From assembly GCA_023249205.1 (NCBI GenBank), contig JAHFDC010000049.1, positions 1-6,598 on the forward strand: DNA of 6,598 nt, read 5' to 3'. This DNA is from Candidatus Methylomirabilota bacterium. Lineage in GTDB: Bacteria > Methylomirabilota > Methylomirabilia > Methylomirabilales > JACPAU01. The notes beneath the pieces are model-generated. The model did not search any database, was not told where the DNA came from, and saw nothing but the letters and a program-made list of their open reading frames with translations. Position 1 is the stretch's first letter. Each line of letters opens with the position of its first letter. Positions 1 to 5,870 of the stretch are shown here, one piece after another. Made by a program: the position numbers and the translations under genes.

Positions 1-855
1 CCCGGGCCGGCAGAGCGGGCGCCGCGCCTGCGGGCCGAGGCGGCCATCCTCCTGGATCTGGTCAGCGGGGAGGTCCTCTTCAGCAGGAACGCCGAGCACT
101 CGCTGGCCCCGGCCAGCCTGACCAAGCTCATGACCCTGTACCTGGCCTTCGAGGATGTGGCCGAGGGCCGGGTCGGCCTGGAGGACGAGGTCGAGGTGAG
201 CGCCCGGGCCGCCCGCACCCCTTCCTCCCGCGTTCCCCTCCGGAAGGGGGAGCGGGTCCCGCTGGGGAAGCTCCTGGAGGCCATGGCGGTCATCTCGGCG
301 AACGATGCCAGCGTAGCGGTCGCCGAATACCTGGGGGGCACGGAGGGAGAGTTCGTGGCTCGGATGAACCGGCGCGCCGCAGACCTGGGCTTGACGGAGA
401 CGCACTTCACCAACCCCCACGGGCTTCCCTCGCCCGACCAGCGGAGCAGCGCCTGGGACGTGGCTGCCCTGGCCCTTCGGCTCTTCGAGGACTACCCGCT
501 CTCCCTGGACCTCCTCGCCCGCACGAGTTTCCGGCACCGAAATATCCGGCGCGTCCGTTCCCTCGGTCTCCTGAACGACAACTCCGGGGTCGAGGGGGTC
601 AAGACGGCCTGGACCCAGGAGGCAGGGTTCAGCCTTGTCGCCACCGCCCGGAAGGACGACCGCCGCTTGATGGTGGTGGTCCTGAAGGCCCGAAACCGCT
701 ATCAGCGGGAGGCGGCCGCTCGGGACCTCCTCCGCTACGGCTTCGCCCGGGCAGCCCGGCCGAACGGACATCCGGCCACGCCGGCCTCCCCCCCTCCCTC
801 ACCCCCCGCGGCTCCGCCTCTCTCCGTCCTCTCAGGAAACGGGGAACCGTCCTAG
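1..855 (+). CDS. D-alanyl-D-alanine carboxypeptidase, peptidase family S11 (5' partial)
   Basis: Penicillin-binding-protein-type serine peptidase that trims the terminal D-Ala from peptidoglycan stem peptides in the periplasm. The reading frame is open from base 1, so the signal peptide and start lie outside; 284 residues are visible. The SxxK nucleophile motif is SLTK (visible residues 39-42, inside PASLTKLMT), the SxN motif is SAN (99-101, inside ISANDAS), and the third motif is at 201-203 in GVKTAWTQEAGF. That last motif reads KTA where the family normally has KTG. The catalytic domain ends near LLRYGF, and a Pro/Ala/Ser-rich tail of about 35 residues follows. I see no PBP5-type C-terminal beta domain and no amphipathic membrane anchor, so this is a short, possibly soluble or N-terminally tethered form. 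A related role such as D,D-endopeptidase cannot be excluded. Family assignment is secure; exact activity is inferred. Confidence 0.93.
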   Translation, partial: PGPAERAPRLRAEAAILLDLVSGEVLFSRNAEHSLAPASLTKLMTLYLAFEDVAEGRVGLEDEVEVSARAARTPSSRVPLRKGERVPLGKLLEAMAVISANDASVAVAEYLGGTEGEFVARMNRRAADLGLTETHFTNPHGLPSPDQRSSAWDVAALALRLFEDYPLSLDLLARTSFRHRNIRRVRSLGLLNDNSGVEGVKTAWTQEAGFSLVATARKDDRRLMVVVLKARNRYQREAAARDLLRYGFARAARPNGHPATPASPPPSPPAAPPLSVLSGNGEPS

Positions 856-1142
856 GCTCGACCCGCGAGTGCAGTCGGCCGCATGGCACCCTTCCCTGGG
901 GCCGGCCGGGAGCATTACTGGGCGCCCGGCATTGGGGGGGTGGGGCTCCTCGGGCGGAGGGAAGCGAGGGTTGGCGAAACGCGGACGGGTCGGGGAAGGA
1001 GTCGGGTGCCGCCGAGGCGAGGGGGGGAGCGGCGTTCCATTATGGAGAGATTTCGTAACGGGCGGGGGGTATCTCTGGCCGGGAGGGGCCAGGGTTCCTG
1101 GGGACCCCCTGGGCCGGTGCTGTTTGGTCAAGCCGGCACTTC
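856..1142. other. G-rich intergenic region without a recognisable gene
   Basis: Together with the promoter and leader up to 1208, this makes about 350 bases between the carboxypeptidase stop and the lipoprotein start. ORFs cross it in two + frames, but their translations are Gly/Arg-rich low-complexity and run into the lipoprotein gene out of frame, so I treat them as chance. The + strand has many G runs; those at 934-940, 942-945, 952-954 and 959-961 fit the G-quadruplex consensus. A weak dyad, CCAGGG/CCCTGG (1089-1094 and 1107-1112), lies about 30 bases upstream of the promoter. I see no U-tailed terminator after the carboxypeptidase, no tRNA and no recognisable RNA family. Confidence 0.5.
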
Positions 1143-1158
1143 TGGCATCCCACTTGCT
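1143..1158 (+). promoter_or_regulatory. Sigma-54 (RpoN) -24/-12 promoter candidate
   Basis: The sequence TGGCATCCCACTTGCT matches the RpoN consensus TGGCAC-N5-TTGCW with one mismatch (T for C in the -24 box). The GG and GC dinucleotides are in the required 12-base register (GG at 1144-1145, GC at 1156-1157). Taking C1157 as -12 puts transcription start near 1169, leaving a leader of about 40 bases before the lipoprotein ATG. The leader carries a near-perfect Shine-Dalgarno AAAGGAGG at 1194-1201, seven bases from the start codon. A sigma-54 promoter would need an AAA+ enhancer-binding activator; none is encoded in the window and its upstream site is not identified. The match and position are seen; function is inferred. 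Confidence 0.6.
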
Positions 1159-1208
1159 TCTGGCTTCCCCGGCGGCGGTAAGCGGCGCCCCGGAAAGGAG
1201 GCAGAAGG

Positions 1209-1799
1209 ATGGCTCGACAGTTCAGCGCGCTACTGCTGGCCGCCTTTTCCCTATTGGCAGTGGGAGGGTGCGCCTCCACCCAGCGGGCGTGGGACTCCAC
1301 GACGCGGACGGTCGGCGGCTGGTTCAGCAGCAATTCGGTCTCGGCGGATGGGGTGTCGGCGGCGGAGCTCCCCGTCCTCTTCATTGCCCGGTCGAACGTG
1401 ACCGCGAGGTTTGGGCCCGACACGAAGGCCAGGTCGGCCGGGGCGCTCCAGAAGGGGGACCGGGTGGCCAGGCTCGAGGTGCAGGCCAATTGGGTGCGGG
1501 TCTGGATCCCCGAAACCGGCCGGGTCGCCTGGGTGAGCCGGGACGTCGTCCAGCCGGATGGTGGCGGGAACAGCGTGAAGGGGACCGTTCCGTTCAACGC
1601 CCTCCTTCCGTTCCGCGTCATAGCGACCCTGGCCAACCTGCGGGAGGAGCCTGACCCGAAGGCGACCGTGGTGGCCGAACTGAAGCATGGGACGGAGATT
1701 CGCTTCCTGGATGCCCGGGGGGGCTGGATGAAGGTGGCGGACCCTTCGCGCAAGCGAATGGGGTGGATTGCCTCGGGCGCGGTCGGGAGGAGCTACTAG
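1209..1799 (+). CDS. Lipoprotein with two tandem bacterial SH3 domains
   Basis: A 196-residue protein of unknown specific function. Residues 1-20 form a signal peptide (MARQ, then a hydrophobic stretch) ending in the lipobox VGGC, with Cys21 as the predicted lipidated residue; Ala at +2 is compatible with outer-membrane sorting in a diderm. A Ser/Thr-rich linker leads to two bacterial SH3 (SH3_3-like) domains, about residues 57-115 and 138-196. Both have the typical pattern: a start strand, a G-D/T-x-[VI] turn (QKGDRV, KHGTEI), a W-[VM]-[RK]-V strand (NWVRVW, GWMKVA) and a closing G-[RW]-[VI]-[AS] strand. The second has the classic N-L-R-x-x-P motif (ANLREEPDP). Such domains often bind peptidoglycan peptides or ligands in the envelope, which fits the neighbouring carboxypeptidase. 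ATG at 1209 is well supported by AAAGGAGG seven bases upstream. It probably has its own sigma-54 promoter. Confidence 0.88.
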   Translation: MARQFSALLLAAFSLLAVGGCASTQRAWDSTTRTVGGWFSSNSVSADGVSAAELPVLFIARSNVTARFGPDTKARSAGALQKGDRVARLEVQANWVRVWIPETGRVAWVSRDVVQPDGGGNSVKGTVPFNALLPFRVIATLANLREEPDPKATVVAELKHGTEIRFLDARGGWMKVADPSRKRMGWIASGAVGRSY

Positions 1800-1812
1800 C
1801 CGCGCCCTTTTG

Positions 1813-1852
1813 AACGCGAAACCGCAGGCCGGGTGGCCTGCGGTTTTGCGTT
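1813..1852 (+). terminator. Intrinsic terminator between convergent genes
   Basis: An 18-bp stem pairs 1813-1830 with 1835-1852 around the 4-base loop GGGT. All pairs are Watson-Crick except one G-U (1818/1847). The core is AAACCGCAGGCC / GGCCTGCGGTTT, and the 3' arm continues into TTTTGCGTTTT. It starts 13 bases after the lipoprotein stop codon, so it is well placed to end that transcript. The hairpin forms on both strands, but the - strand copy lacks a clean U tract. It may still act as a weaker terminator for the TPR-end operon, whose last stop codon is about 70 bases away. Confidence 0.85.
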
Positions 1853-1923
1853 TTCGGGGAGGCCGGGGATCCGGGGCGGGGCCAGGCGGTCCGAATGCCC
1901 GGCCGCCATCGGCGGGGCTCCCC

Positions 1924-2247
1924 TCATTCCTTGGTGAGCCGCTTGAGGAAGACCTCCATCTCCTTCTTGGTTTGGAGGTCGCCGGTCTCCTTCGCGACTT
2001 CGCACCCCTTCCGGTAGGTGGCGATGGCTTCCTCGGTCTTCCCCTGTCTCTCCTGCGCCCTCCCCAGATCCCGGTAGGCGGCGGTGTAGTCGCGTTTGAT
2101 GGCGATGGCCGCCCGGAACTCCGTCTCCGCCTCGGCGTGCCGCTCCACCTTCAGGTACAGGGACCCGAGGCCGTACCGGGCCACCTCGTCGTTGGGGTAC
2201 TTGGCCGCGATGCTCTTGAACTGTTCGAGGCGGGCCGGGTCCGTCAC
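1924..2247 (-). CDS. Small TPR-repeat protein
   Basis: A 107-residue, probably cytoplasmic protein with no signal peptide or membrane segment. It consists almost entirely of two tetratricopeptide repeats, about residues 22-55 (ARYGLGSLYLKVERHAEAE..) and 56-89 (AAYRDLGRAQERQGKTEEAI..), with the expected small and aromatic residues at repeat positions. A charged helix ends in KEMEVFLKRLTKE. TPRs mediate protein-protein contacts; the partner is unknown. The C-terminal part (GCEVAKETGDLQTKKEM) recalls, from memory, stand-alone TPR proteins and TPR tails on some iron-trafficking proteins; I could not check this. The start is GTG at 2247, supported by the purine-rich GGAGGGGAAGG stretch ending five bases upstream. 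It is the last gene of the unit, 23 bases after the small membrane ORF and downstream of fhs. Confidence 0.85.
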   Translation of the reverse strand: MTDPARLEQFKSIAAKYPNDEVARYGLGSLYLKVERHAEAETEFRAAIAIKRDYTAAYRDLGRAQERQGKTEEAIATYRKGCEVAKETGDLQTKKEMEVFLKRLTKE

Positions 2248-2270
2248 GTTTTCCTTCCCCTCCGCGCGTC

Positions 2271-2348
2271 TCAGCGCGTGATGATGATCTTCCGGTCCAC
2301 CAGGAAAAGAATCAACACGACCAAAAGGGCGATGATGACCAGCGCCAC
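2271..2348 (-). CDS. Putative 25-residue single-pass membrane microprotein
   Basis: Too short for normal gene callers. A GTG start is followed by an uninterrupted hydrophobic stretch (ALVIIALLVVLILFLV, about 16 residues), then the charged turn DRK and a short tail IIITR before TGA. This is the profile of a one-helix membrane protein with its positive C-terminal end in the cytoplasm. It fills the otherwise empty 119-base gap between fhs and the TPR gene, 18 bases after the fhs stop and 23 bases before the TPR start. A purine-rich GGGGAG (2366-2361) lies 12 bases before the GTG, rather far for a Shine-Dalgarno. It is also in the same frame as fhs, separated only by the fhs TAA and six codons. 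Hydrophobic composition and operon position support it; no family is recognised, and it could be an untranslated spacer. Confidence 0.5.
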   Translation of the reverse strand: MALVIIALLVVLILFLVDRKIIITR

Positions 2349-2366
2349 TGCGCGGGTGCGCTCCCC

Positions 2367-4001
2367 TTAGGCGAGGCCGACGATTCTCCCGGCCTCGTCT
2401 ATATCGATCTGCTGTGCCGCCGGGCGCTTCGGGAGGCCCGGCATCGTCATGATCTCGCCCGTGATGGGGACCAGGAAACCGGCCCCCGCGGAGATCCCGA
2501 CCTCGTCCACGGTCACGGTGAAGTCCTGGGGGCGCCCCCGGAGCGTCGGGTCGTCCGAGAGGGAGCGCGGGGTCTTGGCCATGCAGATCGGGAGGCCGTT
2601 GTAGCCCAGTTTGTCAATCCGCTCGATGTCCCGCTCGGCCCGCCGGGTGTAGTAAATGGCGGAGGCCCCGTACATCCGGGTAGCGATCAGGCGGATCTTC
2701 TCCTTGACCGGGAGGCTCCAGTCGTAGAGGGGCTTGAACCGGGAGGGGGTCGTGGACAGGAGGGTCACCAGAGTCTCCGCCAGTGCGATGCCGCCCGCCC
2801 CGCCCTCCCGGTACGCGTCCGCCACGGCGGCCGCAACCCCGAGGGCCGCGCAGTGCTTCTGGAGGGCCTCGAGTTCCACCGGCGTATCGGACGGGAACCG
2901 GTTGATCGCCACGACGAGCGGGACGCCGAAGAGGCGCGTGTCCTCGATGTGCTTCTCCAGGTTGGGGAAGCCCCGCGTGAGCGCCTCCAGGTCCTCCCGG
3001 TCCAGCGCCGAGGCGGCGACACCCCCGTGATACTTCAGGGCCCGGACGCTGGCCACGAGGACCACCGCGTCCGGGCTCAGGCCGGCCGTCGGGCACTTGA
3101 TGTCGAAGAACTTCTCCGCCCCCAGGTCGAATCCGAAGCCTGCTTCGGTGACGCAGAGTTCCCCGAGGGCCAGGGCCATCTTGGTGGCCAGCACGCTGTT
3201 GCAGCCGTGGGCGATGTTGGCGAAGGGGCCCCCGTGCACGAGGGCCGGTGTTCCCTCCAGGGTCTGGACCAGGTTCGGCTGGATCGCCTCCCGCAGCAGG
3301 GCGGTTATCGCCCCCTCCACCTTGAGGGCCTCGGCCAACACCGGCTCCCCGTCGTAGGTGAAGGCCACGAGAATGCGCCGCAGGCGCTCCCTCAGGTCGG
3401 CCAAACTCTCCGCCAGGCAGAGGAGGGCCATCACCTCGGAGGCGGCTGTAATGAGGAAGCCCCCCTCGTGTGGCACCCCCTGGGTCCGGCCGCCCAACCC
3501 CACCACCACGTGGCGGAGGGCACGGTCGTTCATGTCTATGACCCGCCGCCAGAGGATCTGCCGGGGGTCAATCCGCAGAAGGTTGTCGTGGTAGAGGTGG
3601 TTGTCCAGGATGGCGGCGAGCAGGTTGTGGGCGGCGGCGACGGCGTGCAGGTCGCCGGTGAAGTGGAGGTTGATCTCGTCGGAAGGGACGATCTGGGCGC
3701 GCCCGCCGCCTGTCCCGCCCCCCTTTATCCCCATGATGGGGCCGATGGAAGGCTCCCGGAGGGCGATGACGGCCCTGCGCTTCAGGCGCCACAGGGCCTG
3801 CCCGAGGCCGATGGTGATGGTGGTTTTCCCCTCCCCGGCCGGCGTGGGGGTGATCGAGGAGACGACGACCAGTTTTCCCCGGGGGGAGTGTCGCCGCGCC
3901 TCAAGGACCCGCAGGGGGATCTTGGCCTTCGTCCGGCCGTAGGGGATGAGGTCGTCCGGGGGGAGGCCGAGGTCGGCGCCCACCTCCTCGATGGGCTTCA
4001 T
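2367..4001 (-). CDS. fhs: Formate-tetrahydrofolate ligase (10-formyl-THF synthetase)
   Basis: Joins formate to tetrahydrofolate with ATP, giving 10-formyl-THF for purine synthesis, the Wood-Ljungdahl methyl branch or serine-cycle C1 assimilation; cytoplasmic. The 544-residue frame shows the family signatures: P-loop TPTPAGEGKTT (51-61), LREPSIGP with the conserved Arg82, the Gly-rich IKGGGTGGG loop (92-100), NLHFTGD (111-117), then PFANIAHGCNS, DLGAEKFFDIKC, ALKYHGG, MAKT.SLSDDP and the C-terminal GEIMTMPGLPKRPA. ATG at 4001 begins MKPIEEVGADLG, matching the family's KPI-x-E-[IVL] helix. Family members usually have about 14 further residues before it (a SDIEIA segment), absent here. The open frame continues upstream, but its Pro/Ser-rich translation lies over the decarboxylase gene and is not credible. 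No good Shine-Dalgarno precedes the ATG; two in-frame TTG codons 13 and 15 codons upstream are alternatives. It lies 67 bases after the decarboxylase. Function is very secure. Confidence 0.97.
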   Translation of the reverse strand: MKPIEEVGADLGLPPDDLIPYGRTKAKIPLRVLEARRHSPRGKLVVVSSITPTPAGEGKTTITIGLGQALWRLKRRAVIALREPSIGPIMGIKGGGTGGGRAQIVPSDEINLHFTGDLHAVAAAHNLLAAILDNHLYHDNLLRIDPRQILWRRVIDMNDRALRHVVVGLGGRTQGVPHEGGFLITAASEVMALLCLAESLADLRERLRRILVAFTYDGEPVLAEALKVEGAITALLREAIQPNLVQTLEGTPALVHGGPFANIAHGCNSVLATKMALALGELCVTEAGFGFDLGAEKFFDIKCPTAGLSPDAVVLVASVRALKYHGGVAASALDREDLEALTRGFPNLEKHIEDTRLFGVPLVVAINRFPSDTPVELEALQKHCAALGVAAAVADAYREGGAGGIALAETLVTLLSTTPSRFKPLYDWSLPVKEKIRLIATRMYGASAIYYTRRAERDIERIDKLGYNGLPICMAKTPRSLSDDPTLRGRPQDFTVTVDEVGISAGAGFLVPITGEIMTMPGLPKRPAAQQIDIDEAGRIVGLA

Positions 4002-4068
4002 GGCTCGCAGTGTAGGGCCGTGTCCGAGGCCCGACAAGCGCAAACTCGATGTCCCCCACCCCCTGGGC

Positions 4069-5727
4069 TCACTTGGAGCGGCGGGGGGACCGGCGGGCGG
4101 TGAAGAAGCGGCGGGCCAGGGGGGAGAGGTCGCCGGGGGCGATGGGGACCTCGATGATGGTGAAGCGCCGCTCCCGGTCGGCCGCCTGGAGGGCCTCCCG
4201 CAAGGCGGGAGCCGTCCGGGCCTCGAAGCCGGCACCCCCCCACAGGCGGGCCAGGGCGGCGTACCGCCAGGAGGGGAGCGTCAGGAGGTCCGGTCGCCTG
4301 GTGAGTGGCTGGAAGATTCCCCACCCCCCGTTATTGAGGAGGATCACGATCGGTGTGAGCCCGTAGCGGGGCGCGTGGGCGATCTCGTACCCGGTCATCT
4401 GGAAGGCGCCGTCCCCGCACAGGACCAGGGGGCGGAGTCCTGTCCCTATCTGGGCCCCGAGGGCGCCGGGGACGGCGAAGCCCATGGAGGCGTAGTACCC
4501 CTGGGCCAGGTACGCGGCCATGCCGCTCATCCGGATCTCCAGCCCGCCGAAGAGGGCGTCGCCGGAGTCTGCGGTGACCAGGTAGTCCCGCCGTCCCTTC
4601 AGGAAGCGGTTCATCTCCTGGAGAACCTCGGCCACCGTGATCCCGCCGCCCCGGTCGCGGCGCGGGGGCAGGTTGTCGTGGTAGGTCACGCGCTCCCGGC
4701 GTCCCCGCAGGGGCGCCTTCAGGAGGCCGCGGATGAAGTCGGCCAGGGGCACGTCCTCATAGGAGTGAAAGGAAATTTCCACCCGGTCGTCCCTGGCCCA
4801 GATCGAGCGGTTCCGGGCAACTGTCATCGGCTGGTTGCCCAGGTCCACATCGGTCAGGAACGCCCCCAGGTACAGGACGAGGTCCGCCCTCTCCACTCGC
4901 CGCCGGATGGCCGGGTGGCTCAGGGGGCCGATGTGGATCCCCATGTGCTGCGGGTGGTCCATGGGGAAGACCCCCTTGGCCAGAACGGTGGTGAGACAGG
5001 GGACTCCCAGGCGCTCCACCAGCGTCACCAGTTCTCTCCGGACGCCAAAGCGCTGGACCTCCACCCCCGCGATGACGACCGGTCGCCTGGCCCGGTTCAG
5101 CCAGGCCGCGGTCTCCCGGACCGCCTCGGCCACCCGCTGCCGGTCGGCCCGCCGCGGGGGAAAGGTTCCGTCCCAGCGCCGCAGGTGTGCCGGGATCGGG
5201 ATCGGTTTCTCCACGGCGTCTCGGTGGATCTCCAGGTATCCCGGCCTGTAATGGTGATGGATGGCCCGGACGACCCGGTCCACCTCCTCGGCGGCGGTGC
5301 GGGGATCATCCAGGACCGCGGCGGCGCAGGTCAGTTCCTGGTAGATCCGGAACTGGGACTCGATCTCCTTGGCCTGATGATGGATCAGGGCCCCGAGCTT
5401 CCGCTCCTCCTCGCCGGGTCCGCCGCTCAGCACCAGGAGGGGGACCTTCTCGGAGAAGGCGCCGGCGATCGGGTTCACCATGTTGTGGCCGCCGGCCCCG
5501 TAGGTGACGCACAGGACGCCCAGGCGCCGCGTGCTGCGGGCGTAGCCGTCGGCGGCGAACCCGACGCCGGGCTCATGGGAGAGGGTGACGATGGGGAACC
5601 CCCGCGGCTTCCCGAAGCGCAGGAAGAGGTTCAGGACGAGATCCCCCGGGATGCCGAAGAGGCGCTCCACCCCGATCCGCTTCAGGTACGCGATCAGGAA
5701 GTCCCCCAGGGGCATGACGGGTTTCAT
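4069..5727 (-). CDS. Thiamine-diphosphate 2-keto acid decarboxylase family enzyme (pyruvate/indolepyruvate decarboxylase-like)
   Basis: A 552-residue enzyme with the three-domain layout of the pyruvate/indolepyruvate decarboxylase group, expected to convert an unknown 2-keto acid to an aldehyde and CO2. N-terminal PYR domain: FGIPGD with Asp29, the cofactor-activating Glu52 in SHEPGVGFAADGYAR, and the paired His116-His117 typical of decarboxylases rather than acetolactate synthases. C-terminal PP domain: the diphosphate/Mg motif GDG (438-440), 24 residues, then NN (465-466). After it the sequence is GGWGIFQ; the Glu that pyruvate decarboxylase carries at this point (NNxGYxxE) is Phe472. Substrate and even decarboxylase chemistry are therefore uncertain; a phenylpyruvate-decarboxylase-like or carboligase role is possible. 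ATG 5727 is preferred because GAGG lies five bases upstream; GTG 5748 would add seven residues. It heads the probable operon with fhs. Confidence 0.88.
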   Translation of the reverse strand: MKPVMPLGDFLIAYLKRIGVERLFGIPGDLVLNLFLRFGKPRGFPIVTLSHEPGVGFAADGYARSTRRLGVLCVTYGAGGHNMVNPIAGAFSEKVPLLVLSGGPGEEERKLGALIHHQAKEIESQFRIYQELTCAAAVLDDPRTAAEEVDRVVRAIHHHYRPGYLEIHRDAVEKPIPIPAHLRRWDGTFPPRRADRQRVAEAVRETAAWLNRARRPVVIAGVEVQRFGVRRELVTLVERLGVPCLTTVLAKGVFPMDHPQHMGIHIGPLSHPAIRRRVERADLVLYLGAFLTDVDLGNQPMTVARNRSIWARDDRVEISFHSYEDVPLADFIRGLLKAPLRGRRERVTYHDNLPPRRDRGGGITVAEVLQEMNRFLKGRRDYLVTADSGDALFGGLEIRMSGMAAYLAQGYYASMGFAVPGALGAQIGTGLRPLVLCGDGAFQMTGYEIAHAPRYGLTPIVILLNNGGWGIFQPLTRRPDLLTLPSWRYAALARLWGGAGFEARTAPALREALQAADRERRFTIIEVPIAPGDLSPLARRFFTARRSPRRSK

Positions 5728-5852
5728 CGCCGCCTCGCGGACAGGCACGGCCTCGGGCAGGGGGCGGCAGGGGGGCGGCGGGTGCGGGGGAAAGGGGCGG
5801 GGCGGGCGGCGGCGGCGCGGGGCGTGGCGGACCTCGTGAGCGCGTCAGCCAT
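5724..5852 (-). CDS. Possible 42-codon leader ORF overlapping the decarboxylase start (doubtful)
   Basis: ATG at 5852 is preceded by AGGGG four bases away and begins MADALTRSATPR. The frame runs through the C-rich tract with a Pro/Arg/Ala-rich translation and ends at a TGA overlapping the decarboxylase ATG as ATGA, the arrangement typical of translational coupling. Against it, the peptide is low-complexity, resembles nothing I know, and open frames arise easily in DNA this GC-rich. It may be a coupling leader, or chance. Confidence 0.22.
   Translation of the reverse strand: MADALTRSATPRAAAARPAPFPRTRRPPAAPCPRPCLSARRR
5755..5806 (+). other. G-quadruplex-prone tract (C-rich leader on the transcribed strand)
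   Basis: Eight runs of three or more G fall within 52 bases of the + strand (5755-5757, 5760-5764, 5770-5775, 5780-5782, 5786-5790, 5794-5797, 5799-5802, 5804-5806), separated by loops of one to five bases. This satisfies the usual G3+N1-7 quadruplex rule several times over. The tract lies between the dnaJ-like gene and the decarboxylase, both on the - strand, so the quadruplex would form on the template strand and the RNA would be C-rich and G-poor, as Rho-loading sites are. No -35/-10 or -24/-12 promoter is evident in the 143-base gap. Whether it regulates anything is inference. Confidence 0.5.
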
Positions 5853-5870
5853 TGCACCCCTGTGCGGGAA

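Noticed and set aside
884..899. A second sigma-54-like box, TGGCAC, after the carboxypeptidase
   Set aside because: The -12 half is CCCT rather than TTGC at the required spacing, and no gene starts nearby downstream.
1115..1140. Weak resemblance of GGTGCTGTTTGGTCA to part of the SRP 4.5S RNA
   Set aside because: The invariant GGAAGGAAGCAG-type tetraloop region does not follow and no long hairpin can be folded; taken as chance.
869..1654. A 261-codon ORF on the + strand across the intergenic region and lipoprotein
   Set aside because: Gly/Arg-rich translation without motifs, out of frame with the SH3 lipoprotein, which has a better ribosome site, signal peptide and domains.
1903..1915. Short hairpin CCGCC-ATC-GGCGG just after the TPR stop as an operon terminator
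   Set aside because: Only a five-pair stem and no U tract on the - strand; the 18-bp hairpin at 1813-1852 is a better candidate.
2853..4103. A 416-codon ORF on the + strand
   Set aside because: It mirrors fhs, whose family motifs are unmistakable on the - strand; the + translation is low-complexity.
4002..4235. Upstream extension of fhs to a 622-residue protein
   Set aside because: The added segment is Pro/Ser/Arg-rich and lies over the 3' end of the decarboxylase gene; family similarity begins at the ATG at 4001.
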